The position numbers and the translations under genes are program-made. Below, one piece after another: positions 54,649 through 63,914 of a stretch of 64,000 nucleotides of DNA. A model generated the notes under the pieces. That model did no database searches. It had not been told where the DNA came from and saw only the letters and a program-made list of their open reading frames with translations. Within the stretch, counting starts at the first letter, position 1, and every line of letters starts with the position of its first letter. The DNA is from Roseobacter cerasinus (lineage in GTDB: Bacteria > Pseudomonadota > Alphaproteobacteria > Rhodobacterales > Rhodobacteraceae): NCBI RefSeq assembly GCF_009811755.1, contig NZ_BLIV01000001.1:62001-126000 (forward strand), in the 5' to 3' direction.

Positions 54649-56061
54649 GTGCAGCAGATGAAAAATGCTATGGCGGGCGTGCTTCTGTGCCTGGCCGGTG
54701 GAGCTTTGGCGCAAAGCGCGGATCTACCGAATCCGACCTTAACCGAGGAAGCGCTTGCCCCGGTCCCAGACCAGGCAAGAGTGATCGAGAAACACGCGCT
54801 TGGGACTATCCGTGGTGATGAACCCTTCAAGCCCGCCGACGACCTCGCGCCCCTGCCTCCAAGAGTGATCGACGAGTTCAAGCAGGTGTCCAAGAGTTTC
54901 AGCGATGGCGACCTGATCCGGGTTCAAACCGTTGACGGGCAGATCTATTACTGGCGGGGTGCTGGGAATGGCGATGCGGTAACGCCTGGGGGTGGCATCG
55001 TTGAGCCACCCGATCGGGTCATAAAGATGCAAGAGGCGCTCGCCCCGCTGATTGCCCCGCCGTCCGGCATCAAGCCAAAAGCTGTTTATCTCCTAGATGA
55101 GGGCGGGTTAGTAGAAAACGATTCAACATCGCGGCGCTGCGGTGCTGACACTTGGGACGCGCGCACTCATTGTGCCTTTTTCGCGGTTCTTCTGCGTGCT
55201 GAAGGCTATGGGGTCTTGTGTACCGGTACGTTGATATCGCAGCGACATGTGCTGACTGCTGCGCATTGTCTGGAGAAGTTCCTGGACCGTGATGCGCGTA
55301 ATGCACGGGTCACGCTGTCCATCGGGATCAACACTGACTGGGCGGCACTGCCCGTTGCGCCCGATGGCGTCTGCATTTTTGCAAATGGGACCTGCGCGGC
55401 CCCCGGCCAGCTGCGAGAGGGGCCGGACCTTGCTCTGATTACGCTGGCGGAGGGGGCGGTGACGAGCGCCAAGGAGGCTCTCAAACAGAAAGGGAGAGCG
55501 CCAAAGGACCTCGATCAGGCCTTTGCCCCTCTCGCAAAGGCAGGCACCGCAGAGCGCATGTGGCGAGTGCCCGACATAGGGACGAACGGCTTTGTAGTTT
55601 ATAGTTTTGGGCGAAACATCTTTGGTGGCTATGGGCTAAAGACAGCGCTGATGGCCTATTCGCTCCGCTCGCTGGATGCGTGTGCCGGACGAATTCAAGA
55701 CGGAATATGCCTTGGAACCCAATACGCAAATTTGCAGGACGATGACAAAGGTCTTTGTGCCGGCGATAGTGGTGCCGGCATTTTCAAGTGGGCCGAAGAG
55801 TCGCCGGCAGGCTATGGCCGCTGGGTTCTAATGGGCGTCGTTTCCGGAACAACGGCAAGCCGGGTGTGTTTCGAGACAGGCAATATACTCTTGTCCAGCC
55901 AACATCCTCGCAATGTTCTGCGCGTTGACACCGTCGAGGTTCAGGCCTGGTTGCAAGCGCGGATGCACATGCTAGGAGTTTCAGAACTCACTTTTGCATC
56001 CCCCGTTTTAGTGCCACCTGTGGCATCAGCAGCATTGGAAATTCAAGTATCCTCAGAGTGA
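54649..56061 (+). CDS. Trypsin-like (S1) serine protease
   Basis: The 470-residue exported protease starts at GTG 54649, 9 nt after GGGAG (ATG 54658 is the alternative), with a signal peptide ending GGALAQS. A ~150-residue pro-region (LAPVPDQARVIEKHALGTI, LIRVQTVDGQIYYW) precedes the S1 domain with H206 (VLTAAHC), D260 (GPDLALITL) and S374 (CAGDSGAGIF). The last glycine pair reads GAG instead of GGP. It starts 4 nt after the fusion protein stop and is the last gene of the cluster. Confidence 0.85.
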   Translation: MQQMKNAMAGVLLCLAGGALAQSADLPNPTLTEEALAPVPDQARVIEKHALGTIRGDEPFKPADDLAPLPPRVIDEFKQVSKSFSDGDLIRVQTVDGQIYYWRGAGNGDAVTPGGGIVEPPDRVIKMQEALAPLIAPPSGIKPKAVYLLDEGGLVENDSTSRRCGADTWDARTHCAFFAVLLRAEGYGVLCTGTLISQRHVLTAAHCLEKFLDRDARNARVTLSIGINTDWAALPVAPDGVCIFANGTCAAPGQLREGPDLALITLAEGAVTSAKEALKQKGRAPKDLDQAFAPLAKAGTAERMWRVPDIGTNGFVVYSFGRNIFGGYGLKTALMAYSLRSLDACAGRIQDGICLGTQYANLQDDDKGLCAGDSGAGIFKWAEESPAGYGRWVLMGVVSGTTASRVCFETGNILLSSQHPRNVLRVDTVEVQAWLQARMHMLGVSELTFASPVLVPPVASAALEIQVSSE

Positions 56062-56622
56062 TCGAGGCCGCCGCTTCCGTCGCTTTGAGCTACCCGCTGA
56101 AATTCGGGCACTGACATAGGTCCCGCGTGACCATCATTACCTGACGAAATCTCGCTGCGTCAGACACGAACGGCCGCTCTTTACGCCGCATTGCCGAGCT
56201 TGAGACGATGCGCACGCGGCAAAATCGATGCTGCGAGCGCGCGCGGCGAGAAAATCGAATTTACGGTGAGGGCTCACTACCGCCGTTAGATCGGTCGCAG
56301 CATATGCGCTTGTTAGACAGATTTGCACCAGCAGGGACGGCCCATACCGCAACGTCGGGCTTGCTGTAACGAGTGCTGAATGGTTGCTGAAACGGATGCT
56401 GAGTGTTTTTGGAATAAGCATATCCACGGGCACGCTGCACTTCAGAGGTCATGCCGATCACGAGCAAGAGCACGGCAACGGTGCCCTTCAACACTGCACG
56501 CACCGCTCCTGCACTCACCAGGAGGTGATCCATCTCAAATTGACCCAAAGTGATACTTGACGGGATATCGACCTACTGATAGGTAGTCATCATCAATCAA
56601 AATTATCTGGGACGATACTCAC
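56062..56622. other. Gene-free stretch upstream of the GST cluster
   Basis: No supportable gene was found; minus-strand frames at 56137-56548 lack motifs and a convincing start. The right end carries a promoter-like TTGACG and the candidate TetR operator. Confidence 0.5.
56572..56585. promoter_or_regulatory. Candidate TetR operator before the GST gene
   Basis: ACCTA-CTGA-TAGGT (56572-56585) is a perfect 5-bp-arm inverted repeat. It lies 8 nt after TTGACG (56558-56563, possible -35) and 37 nt before the GST start. A TetR gene closes the same cluster. Confidence 0.4.
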
Positions 56623-57243
56623 ATGAAAATCTATGACGTCGAAGGCTTTCCGAACCCGGCTCGCGTACGCATTGCGCTCGCTGAAAAGGGTGCAACCGAC
56701 TGGGTCGAATTTGTACCGGTTGACGTGATGAACGGCGAACACCGCTCCGCCGAATTCAAAGCCAAAAACCCCGATGCCGTGGTGCCCTGCCTTGAACTGG
56801 AGGATGGCTCCTACATCGCGCAATGCAACGCCATCACGGAGTACATCGATGCGGAATTCGATGGCCCCTCGCTGACAGGTAAAACCGCCAAGGACCGCGC
56901 CCGCATCGCGATGATGAACCTGCGCGCAGAAAACGGCCTGTTGAACGCGGTGAGTGCCTACTTTCATCACGCGACACCCGGCCTCGGCCCCGACCTGGAA
57001 ACCGACCAATGTGCCGAATGGGGCCATAAGCAAAAGCACGTTGCTGCGCGCACTATGGCGTATCTTGATGCTGTGCTGGCCGATACTGCTTATCTAGCAG
57101 GCGATGAATTCTCGGTCGCCGACATTACAGCTTTCGCAGGTCTCGCCTTTGCGGATTTTGCCAAGGTCGAGATCCCCGCGACCCTCGAAAACCTCCAGGC
57201 CTGGCGCGCCAAAGTGGCGGCCCGCCCGTCCATCGCAGCCTAA
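56623..57243 (+). CDS. Glutathione S-transferase
   Basis: The 206-residue protein has the thioredoxin-like N-domain ([47 protein letters not shown]) and the all-helical C-domain ([19 protein letters not shown]). It resembles theta/beta-like bacterial GSTs. It is the first gene of a run with cupin, SDR, FAD oxidoreductase and TetR genes and probably acts on an electrophile of that pathway. Confidence 0.92.
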   Translation: MKIYDVEGFPNPARVRIALAEKGATDWVEFVPVDVMNGEHRSAEFKAKNPDAVVPCLELEDGSYIAQCNAITEYIDAEFDGPSLTGKTAKDRARIAMMNLRAENGLLNAVSAYFHHATPGLGPDLETDQCAEWGHKQKHVAARTMAYLDAVLADTAYLAGDEFSVADITAFAGLAFADFAKVEIPATLENLQAWRAKVAARPSIAA

Positions 57244-57281
57244 CCCCTCAACTGCCACTCAAGTGGAACAGGACCAAACTC

Positions 57282-57950
57282 ATGGAACTCAATTCAGACT
57301 TTTCTTCCCGCGTCGTCGTTCACTCAGAACAGCTTGAGTGGCAGGCCTCACCCATCAAAGGCGTCGACCGGCGCATGCTCGACCGGATCGGCGGCGAAGT
57401 GGCCCGGGCCACAACCATCGTGCGCTACGCCCCCGGCAGCAAGTTCTCCGCGCACACGCACACAGGTGGTGAGGAGTTCATCGTGCTGGACGGTGTGTTT
57501 CAGGACGAACATGGCGACTTCCCAGCCGGAACCTATGTCCGCAACCCCCCGACGAGCGAGCACACCCCCGGCTCGGATGAAGGCTGTACGATCTTTGTGA
57601 AGCTTTGGCAGTTCGACATGGACGACCGCAACCAATTCCGCAAGACCATGGCGGACGAGCTGGCATCGCCCGTCGATGGCGTGGCAACAGCGACTCTGCA
57701 TGAAGATGACCGCGAAACCGTGACTTACAGCCACGTCGATGCTGGCGCGACGCTGACTTCCGATGCAAAAGGTGGCATCGAAATCCTGATCATTGATGGT
57801 GAGGTCACCGCAGGGTCGGATGTGCTGGAGAAAAACGCCTGGCTGCGCCTGCCCGATGGGGAAAACCTGGCGGCTGTTGCGGGCAAGAGTGGCGCCAAGG
57901 TCTGGATGAAGGCGGGTCATCTGCCCTTCGCCAAAGCGCCTGCGGTGTAA
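57282..57950 (+). CDS. ChrR-like cupin protein
   Basis: The 222-residue protein has two cupin-like halves. The first has the metal motif of ChrR-type cupins ([38 protein letters not shown], then [11 protein letters not shown]). The second ([23 protein letters not shown]) lacks most ligands. No N-terminal anti-sigma domain is present, so it is a stand-alone cupin enzyme or sensor. Confidence 0.82.
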   Translation: MELNSDFSSRVVVHSEQLEWQASPIKGVDRRMLDRIGGEVARATTIVRYAPGSKFSAHTHTGGEEFIVLDGVFQDEHGDFPAGTYVRNPPTSEHTPGSDEGCTIFVKLWQFDMDDRNQFRKTMADELASPVDGVATATLHEDDRETVTYSHVDAGATLTSDAKGGIEILIIDGEVTAGSDVLEKNAWLRLPDGENLAAVAGKSGAKVWMKAGHLPFAKAPAV

Positions 57951-57953
57951 CCC

Positions 57954-58637
57954 ATGACCGCAAAGAAACCTTTGGCGCTTGTCGCCGGCGCGGGGGCTGG
58001 CCTTGGCCAGTCCCTTTTGGCGCGCCTGCAGGCGGGCGGGATGACGGCGGTGGGCCTTGGACGGACCAAGCCGGATCACACCGTCGGCGCGTTTCACACG
58101 CTCGACCTCTCGGACGCTGACGCGACATCAGGCACAATTGCCGATCTGATTGCCGCACATGGGCCGCCAAAGATCGTGGTGCACAACACCGCCGAGCTTG
58201 TCATTGCCCCCTTCACGGAAACCACATTGGCCGATTATCAGCGCACCTGGACCTCCATGGTGCAGACGCTGATCATCCTGGCGCAATCCGTGATGCAGCC
58301 CATGGTGCGAGGCGGCGGTGGTGCGCTGATCGTCTCCGGTGCCACCGCATCCCTGCGCGGCGGTGCCCGCTTTTCCGCTTTTGCCTCCGCCAAGTTCGCA
58401 TTGCGCGGTTTAACCCAGTCGCTGGCGCGGGAGTACCAGCCTGCGGGCGTTCATGTCGCCCACGTTATCCTTGACGGGATCATCGACACGGCGCGCTCCC
58501 GCGATGTGCACACGCTTGACCCGGCCAAGATGATGAAACCCGAGGACATCGCGGAGGCCTATTGGCAGATCGCTCATCAGCCGCCCTCAGCCTGGTGCCA
58601 TGAGATTGACCTGCGCCCGGCATCGGAGGGGTTCTGA
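57954..58637 (+). CDS. SDR-family oxidoreductase
   Basis: The 227-residue protein reads LALVAGAGAGLGQSLLARLQAGGM (nucleotide motif), VVHNTAELVIAPF, VSGATASLRGGARFSAFASAKFAL and HVAHVILDGIIDTARSR. The usual catalytic tyrosine (YxxxK) is replaced by Phe (FSAFASAK), so it may not be a standard dehydrogenase; this variant also occurs in other unusual SDRs. It starts 3 nt after the cupin gene. Confidence 0.82.
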   Translation: MTAKKPLALVAGAGAGLGQSLLARLQAGGMTAVGLGRTKPDHTVGAFHTLDLSDADATSGTIADLIAAHGPPKIVVHNTAELVIAPFTETTLADYQRTWTSMVQTLIILAQSVMQPMVRGGGGALIVSGATASLRGGARFSAFASAKFALRGLTQSLAREYQPAGVHVAHVILDGIIDTARSRDVHTLDPAKMMKPEDIAEAYWQIAHQPPSAWCHEIDLRPASEGF

Positions 58638-58639
58638 AC

Positions 58640-59701
58640 ATGGACACCGACAGTCTCATCATCGGCGGCGGTTTATCCGGGCTGCGCCTGGCCTCTCTGC
58701 TGGCGGAGCATGGGCGGGACTTTATCCTGCTGGAGGGGCGCGACCGTTTCGGCGGGCGGATCCTGACGGAGACTGTGGGCACGGGTCGATATGACCTGGG
58801 TCCGGCCTGGTTCTGGCCCGGCCAACCCCGGATTGAGGCGCTGACGGCATGGCTGGGCCTGTCCCGATTTGATCAATATGCAGAGGGCATCCTGAGTTTT
58901 GAAGATGAGAACGGACGCGTGGAACGCGGACGCGGCTTTGCATCCATGCAAGGGTCCTATCGCATGGTCGGCGGCCTGGGCGCGCTGGTGGACGCTCTGG
59001 CCGCGATGCTTCCCAAGGACAGGCTGCGGCTTTCGCATCCTGTCACGGAGATCAGGAAAGTCGACAGTGGCGTTGAGGTTGCCTGCCGATCTGGTCAGAC
59101 GTTCCGCGCCCATAAAGCGGTGCTGGCCCTGCCGCCGCGTGTCGCCTCTGAGTTGGTCTTTGCTCCCGCGCTTCCAGAGAGCGCGACAACCACCCTGCAA
59201 AGCACCGCCACATGGATGGCCGGACAGGCCAAGGCTGTCGCGGTCTACAACACCGCTTTCTGGCGCGAAGCGGGCCTGTCAGGCGACGCGATGAGCCGCC
59301 ATGGCCCCATGGTCGAGATCCACGATGCCTCTCCGGTCGCAACTGGCCCTGCCGCGCTTTTTGGCTTTATCGGTGTTCCACCTGCGGCGCGCCGGGATGA
59401 GCAGGCTCTCAAGCAGGCCATCATCGCGCAACTCATCCGCCTCTTTGGTGCACAGGCGGCCACACCGCGACATCTTTTTGTCAAAGACTGGGCCTTTGAC
59501 CCGTTCACCTCTATCGAATTGGATCAACAGCCCTTATACACCCATCCGCAATACGGTCGCCCGCAGGCGCTTCGAAACATCTGGGACAATCGCCTGATCT
59601 TCGGAGGCACAGAAACAGCGGCTCAGTTCGGAGGTTACCTCGAAGGCGCACTTGAAGCCGCCGAAGAGGTGCATGCCACGCTGACGATGGAAAGGGTATG
59701 A
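58640..59701 (+). CDS. FAD-dependent amine oxidase family protein
   Basis: The 353-residue flavoprotein has the Rossmann motif SLIIGGGLSGLRLASLLAEHGRDFILLEGRDRFGGRI, then GPAWFWPGQPRI, and a C-terminal FAD contact (LIFGGTETAAQFGGYLEGALEAAEEV). This is the monoamine-oxidase/protoporphyrinogen-oxidase fold. It begins 2 nt after the SDR stop. Its substrate is unknown. Confidence 0.88.
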   Translation: MDTDSLIIGGGLSGLRLASLLAEHGRDFILLEGRDRFGGRILTETVGTGRYDLGPAWFWPGQPRIEALTAWLGLSRFDQYAEGILSFEDENGRVERGRGFASMQGSYRMVGGLGALVDALAAMLPKDRLRLSHPVTEIRKVDSGVEVACRSGQTFRAHKAVLALPPRVASELVFAPALPESATTTLQSTATWMAGQAKAVAVYNTAFWREAGLSGDAMSRHGPMVEIHDASPVATGPAALFGFIGVPPAARRDEQALKQAIIAQLIRLFGAQAATPRHLFVKDWAFDPFTSIELDQQPLYTHPQYGRPQALRNIWDNRLIFGGTETAAQFGGYLEGALEAAEEVHATLTMERV

Positions 59702-59707
59702 GCGACG

Positions 59708-60274
59708 ATGACTGTGGATACCAAAACGGCCCTGCTGGACTTTGCCGAACACGCGGCGCGCGCACGCGGGTTCGATGGCTTCAGCTATGCGGATCTGGCT
59801 GAGGCCGTCGGTATCCGCAAAGCCTCTATCCATTATCACTTCCCGACCAAGGCCATTTTGTCGGCCGCATTGATGGACCGCTACCACAGCACTATCGAAG
59901 AGCTTTGCCAGGCGATTGCCGCAGAGCATGACACCGCAGGTGGGCGTATACTCGGGTTGATCAACCTCTATCGTGACGCCCTTGGGGGTGGAAAGACGCT
60001 CTGCCTGTGCGTGTCCCTGACGGCCAGCCGGGAAAGCCTGTCCGACGATGTGACCGGCAAGATCAACGACTTCCGCGTTATGATGATCAAGTGGATCACC
60101 GCCGTGTTTGAGCTTGGACAGAACGATCAGTCAATTGCCGGTGTCACGCAGCCCGAACACGAAGCGCGGTCTACCTTGGCGCTCCTGGAAGGGGCGCATC
60201 TGGCCGCCCGTGCCGAAGAGGACACCGCCGTATTTGACCGGGCCGTGGAAGTTTTGAAGGCACGCTGCACGTAA
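59708..60274 (+). CDS. TetR-family transcriptional regulator
   Basis: The 188-residue protein has an N-terminal helix-turn-helix (AEHAARARGFDGFSYADLAEAVGIRKASIHYHFPTKAIL) and a ligand-binding C-terminal domain with cysteines (KTLCLCVSL). It lies 6 nt after the oxidase gene, at the end of the cluster it probably represses through the inverted repeat before the GST gene. Confidence 0.9.
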   Translation: MTVDTKTALLDFAEHAARARGFDGFSYADLAEAVGIRKASIHYHFPTKAILSAALMDRYHSTIEELCQAIAAEHDTAGGRILGLINLYRDALGGGKTLCLCVSLTASRESLSDDVTGKINDFRVMMIKWITAVFELGQNDQSIAGVTQPEHEARSTLALLEGAHLAARAEEDTAVFDRAVEVLKARCT

Positions 60275-60508
60275 GACTGCTCAGGCCACGCCCGCGCCGC
60301 CGATCGTACCGTCGTCGCCTGGCTGTGATTGCTTATGCAGGGCCAAGATCTTTGCCGTCGGCCACGGCCCCGTATCCGACCGGGTCATTCGTCTCGCAGA
60401 CATCACACGCTGTTGACACCGCCCCGTCTCGGATCGTGACCACGGATCAGCTGTTGACCTCGGGAGCCCATATGAGGCCCTGAGGGCCTTCGCAGTTTGG
60501 CAACGGGA

Positions 60509-61375
60509 CTATGCGGCAGTCCAGTCGACGGTCATGGACGCATGCAGCGCCTCGCCGTTTTCGAGGGTTTGCAGGCCCGGCATTCCGGGCAAGTGAAACG
60601 CGTCCACGGGGTGGGAAACAGGTTCGAAGCAGAAGAAATCCGACTGCGCATCCGGCGAGAAAACGAGCGCTGTTGTAAGGTCTTCGGAGGCCGAAACAGT
60701 GCAGGATACTGCGCGCTCGCCTTGTTCGATCACGGCCCGACCTTTCCAGCCGGTGTAGCCGTTGTTGATCCACGTTGTCGGCAAGGGGCGGGCTTTGCGA
60801 AAACTCCACTCGGGGGCGTCTGAGAGATCCCGTTCCTCGGTCGGCAGATAAGACATGTCCTCCATCCATACTGTCTCGGCCTCAAATCGCAGACGCGTCG
60901 CGCCATCGCGGGGGAACCATGGGTGGAAACCGCAGCCGAAGGGCAGCGCGTCGGCCCCTGTGTTGGTCACGCGCAGTTGGATCGTCAGATGCGTATCGGT
61001 GAGGCTGAAGTCTTGCACCGCCTTGTAGCGCCAAGGGCCGATGGACCCGTCGGGCAGCGTCATTCGGGCGGTGGTGTCGGAGTGCTCCGACATCCACCTG
61101 CGTTGAAAGCCATCACCGTGGATGGGGCAGGCTTCGCCTGGCAGGTTTGGCTCCAGAGCATAGCGGCTTGCACCCCACTCAAAACCGCCTTGCGATATGC
61201 GGTTGGAGAAAGGGACAAGAATGTTGCTGGCCAGCGAGAACGGGTTATCGGCGTCCCCCTGCCACGGACGGAGCACAGGCCGCCCGTCCACATCCAGCCG
61301 CGCGATGCCGCCCCCGAAGGCGGGCGCAAGCTCCAGCCGGGCGGCGCCCGACCTCAGGCGCACCATAGCTACCAT
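60509..61375 (-). CDS. Aldose 1-epimerase
   Basis: The 288-residue mutarotase-like protein has LVPFSNRISQGGFEW, the histidine of ACPIHGDGFQRRW, LPFGCGFHPWFPRDG and the C-terminal FFCFEPVSHPVDAF. This matches the GalM fold that interconverts sugar anomers. It overlaps the SDR gene by 7 nt and would supply the anomer used by that dehydrogenase. Confidence 0.88.
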   Translation of the reverse strand: MVAMVRLRSGAARLELAPAFGGGIARLDVDGRPVLRPWQGDADNPFSLASNILVPFSNRISQGGFEWGASRYALEPNLPGEACPIHGDGFQRRWMSEHSDTTARMTLPDGSIGPWRYKAVQDFSLTDTHLTIQLRVTNTGADALPFGCGFHPWFPRDGATRLRFEAETVWMEDMSYLPTEERDLSDAPEWSFRKARPLPTTWINNGYTGWKGRAVIEQGERAVSCTVSASEDLTTALVFSPDAQSDFFCFEPVSHPVDAFHLPGMPGLQTLENGEALHASMTVDWTAA

Positions 61376-62112
61376 CCGCCGTCGATGAGATAGTTCTGAC
61401 CGGTAATCATGTCGGACGCGGGCGAGACTAGGAAATGCACAAGGTCAGCCACGTTCTCCGGCATGATCCGGGACTTCAGACATTGTCGGTTCAGCACCCA
61501 GTCATTGTACTCCAGCAGGCGGTCGCCAAACACGCGCTCTTCCGCCTCGGAGACAATCGCACCGGGAGAGACGGCATTGACGTTGATCCCGTGCGGCCCC
61601 AATTCGCGCGCCATGGATTTTGTCAGACCCAGCATCGCCCCTTTGGAGGTGACATAAGGAACATAGCCGTCCCATTGCCCGGTCAGGGTAACGGACGTGA
61701 AGTTCACCACTTTCCCGTATCCCCGCGCTTTCATCTCTGCCGCGCAGACGCGCGTCAAAGCAAAGGCAGCCGAGGAGTTTACCCGGATCTGATCTTCGTA
61801 TTCCGTGAGTGTGAAGTCTTGGTGCGGCTTGTTGATGATAAGCGCCGCATTGTTGATCAGGATGTCGACACCCCCAACGTCACGGGCTAGTCCCTCAACC
61901 GCCGTCTCGGCACCGGCCAAGTCATTCAAATCGCATCCGAAAAAGGTAACACCATCGCCAAGCGCCGCGGCACGGCTGTCGGCGTCGTCGCTCTCGGGGC
62001 GATCCAGCACGATGACCCGCGCCCCCTCCCCCGCCAGCTTCGTCGCCTGCGCGCGCCCCAGCGTTCCCAAGCCACCGGTCAGCAGCACCGTCTTCCCTGA
62101 AAGACTTGCCAT
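61369..62112 (-). CDS. SDR-family oxidoreductase, probable sugar dehydrogenase
   Basis: The 247-residue protein has TVLLTGGLGTLGRAQATKLAGEGARV, LINNAALIINKP, the active-site serine in VNFTSVTLTG, YVTSKGAMLGLTKSMARELGPHGI and the C-terminal MITGQNYLIDGGW. Fusion in one operon with a sugar ABC importer and aldose epimerase suggests an aldose dehydrogenase. The start at 62112 gives MASLSGKTVLL. Confidence 0.85.
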   Translation of the reverse strand: MASLSGKTVLLTGGLGTLGRAQATKLAGEGARVIVLDRPESDDADSRAAALGDGVTFFGCDLNDLAGAETAVEGLARDVGGVDILINNAALIINKPHQDFTLTEYEDQIRVNSSAAFALTRVCAAEMKARGYGKVVNFTSVTLTGQWDGYVPYVTSKGAMLGLTKSMARELGPHGINVNAVSPGAIVSEAEERVFGDRLLEYNDWVLNRQCLKSRIMPENVADLVHFLVSPASDMITGQNYLIDGGW

Positions 62113-62122
62113 TCCACTCTCC

Positions 62123-62854
62123 TCACAAAACGTCGAGTATCTCGTCCATGCTCGTATCCTCAGCCCGTTTGTCCAACACGACTTCACCACGCGCCATGGC
62201 AACAATCCTGTCGCAGCACTCAAACACATGATGAATGTTGTGGCTGATAAAGATGCCGGTGATGTTCAAATCCTTCAGACTTCGAACAAAATCGATGACT
62301 TTCTTGGTTTCTTTCACGGCCAGATGGTTGGTCGGCTCGTCTAGGATCATGACCCTGGACTTGAAATGCATGGCGCGCGCGATGGCGACCCCCTGGCGTT
62401 GGCCGCCTGACAATTCACCCACCAAGGCATCAGGCGACCGCAGATGAAGCCCGGCGCCTGCGATGGCGTCAGTGCTCTCCGCGGCCATTTGCTTGTGATC
62501 CATGACGCCGAGACCGAACAGCCGGAATTTGAGGGGTTCGCGCCCGATGAACATATTGCGCGCAATGCTCATTGTCGGAACCATCGAGTTATATTGGTAG
62601 ATCGTCTCGATCCCCAGATCCATGGCGTCACGCGGGCTGCGTATCCGGACCGGCTTTCCATCGAGGTGAATCTCGCCTTCGCTGGCCAGTTGCACACCGG
62701 ATAGGATGTTGATCAATGTCGACTTGCCTGCGCCGTTGTCTCCGATCAAGCCAACGGTCTCATTTGGATAGATGTCGAGAGAGACGCCTTTCAAGGCATG
62801 CACGCCCGAGTACCATTTGTGCAGGTTGCGGACCGAGATGATGGGGTGCGACAT
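62123..62854 (-). CDS. Sugar ABC transporter ATP-binding protein (single-domain, FrcA-like)
   Basis: The 243-residue ATPase has Walker A GDNGAGKST, signature LSGGQRQGV and Walker B VMILDEPTNHLAVKE, ending in the switch ISHNIHHVFECCDR. It has one nucleotide-binding domain, whereas RbsA/MglA types have two, so it fits the FrcA-like branch. It starts 1 nt after the permease stop. Confidence 0.92.
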   Translation of the reverse strand: MSHPIISVRNLHKWYSGVHALKGVSLDIYPNETVGLIGDNGAGKSTLINILSGVQLASEGEIHLDGKPVRIRSPRDAMDLGIETIYQYNSMVPTMSIARNMFIGREPLKFRLFGLGVMDHKQMAAESTDAIAGAGLHLRSPDALVGELSGGQRQGVAIARAMHFKSRVMILDEPTNHLAVKETKKVIDFVRSLKDLNITGIFISHNIHHVFECCDRIVAMARGEVVLDKRAEDTSMDEILDVL

Positions 62855-62855
62855 C

Positions 62856-63833
62856 TCAGGTCTCCACCTTGATGGCCTTGGCGCGCTTGGCGAGCCAGCT
62901 GTTCACAACCACGGCGAAGATGGTCAAAAACCCGATTGCGAATTTGAACCAGTTCGCGTCGACCTGAGAGAGCACCAGACCGTTGTCGATGACGCGGATC
63001 AGGATAGCACCTATGACACCACCAAGAACGGCACCGATTCCACCGGAGAGCGCGGTGCCCCCGATGACCGCCGCGGCGACGGCCTGAAGCTCCCACCCTT
63101 CGCCGATGGACGGCAAGGGGGAGCCGAGGCGTAGCACCTGGATCATTCCGGCAAATCCCGCCAGCATCGAACACAGCATGAAACAGGCGATCTTGACCCG
63201 TGCGGTCGGAATGCCCATCGCCTGAGCCGCCGGGAGAAACCCGCCCGTTGCGCGGATCCAGTTGCCGAAATTCGTGCGGCTCATCATCAGTGATGCCAGC
63301 ACCGCGATCACGACAAACCAGACGAAGGACATGCGGAACAAGTCGCCCGGGCCGACAAAGACAGTGAACAGCCAGTTTGGCAGGTCGTTGGGCAGGAGCG
63401 GGGGAAACCCGCCCGAAATCACGATGGTCAGCGAGCGGGCGATAAAGAGCATGCCAAGCGTCGTGATGAAGCTTGGGATATTGTAGTTGATGGTCAGGAA
63501 CCCGTTGACAAAGCCGATGGCTGCGCAGGCCGCGATGCCTGCGCCAAAGGCAAGAATGAACGGCGTGCCATCCGCCATCAGAACGGCCATGACCATGGGC
63601 ATCAACGCAAAGACCGATCCGACCGACAGGTCGAATTCACCGCAGATCATGAGGATTGTGACGCCGATCACCATCAATCCGATCTCTGGCAAGATACCCA
63701 ATATACCGCGCAGATTATTGGCGCTTAGAAATACGCCACCGGATTGCACCTGGAACAGGATGACGAGCAACACCAGAAGCACGAGCGCCGCCAATTCCGG
63801 TTTTTCCATGTAGATTTTGAGCAGGCGCTTCAT
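62856..63833 (-). CDS. Sugar ABC transporter permease (RbsC/FrcC-like)
   Basis: The 325-residue membrane protein has about nine hydrophobic segments. The family motif is GEFDLSVGSVFALMPMVMAVL, followed by GFVNGFLTINYNIPSFITTLG and AAAVIGGTALSGGIGAVLGGVIGAIL. These define the ribose/fructose-type carbohydrate importer permeases (CUT2 class). It precedes the ATPase gene. Confidence 0.93.
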   Translation of the reverse strand: MKRLLKIYMEKPELAALVLLVLLVILFQVQSGGVFLSANNLRGILGILPEIGLMVIGVTILMICGEFDLSVGSVFALMPMVMAVLMADGTPFILAFGAGIAACAAIGFVNGFLTINYNIPSFITTLGMLFIARSLTIVISGGFPPLLPNDLPNWLFTVFVGPGDLFRMSFVWFVVIAVLASLMMSRTNFGNWIRATGGFLPAAQAMGIPTARVKIACFMLCSMLAGFAGMIQVLRLGSPLPSIGEGWELQAVAAAVIGGTALSGGIGAVLGGVIGAILIRVIDNGLVLSQVDANWFKFAIGFLTIFAVVVNSWLAKRAKAIKVET

Positions 63834-63867
63834 CCGTCATAGGTCCTTATTCCGATGAGGCTGCCCA

Positions 63868-63888
63868 AACGCGCTGAAAGAGCGCGTT
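63868..63888 (-). promoter_or_regulatory. Intercistronic hairpin between binding-protein and permease genes
   Basis: AACGCGCT and AGCGCGTT form a perfect 8-bp stem with a 5-nt loop, and no T-run follows. Hairpins at this position often protect the abundant binding-protein mRNA or dampen downstream expression. Confidence 0.5.
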
Positions 63889-63914
63889 CAGACCAACTTT
63901 GGTGGGTGCGGTGT

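Noticed and set aside
56137-56548. Two minus-strand frames of about 95 codons
   Set aside because: They overlap each other in different frames, have no motif and no convincing start.
60475-60489. AGGCCC/GGGCCT hairpin after the aldose epimerase gene
   Set aside because: It has a short stem and no T-run, so a terminator call is not supported.
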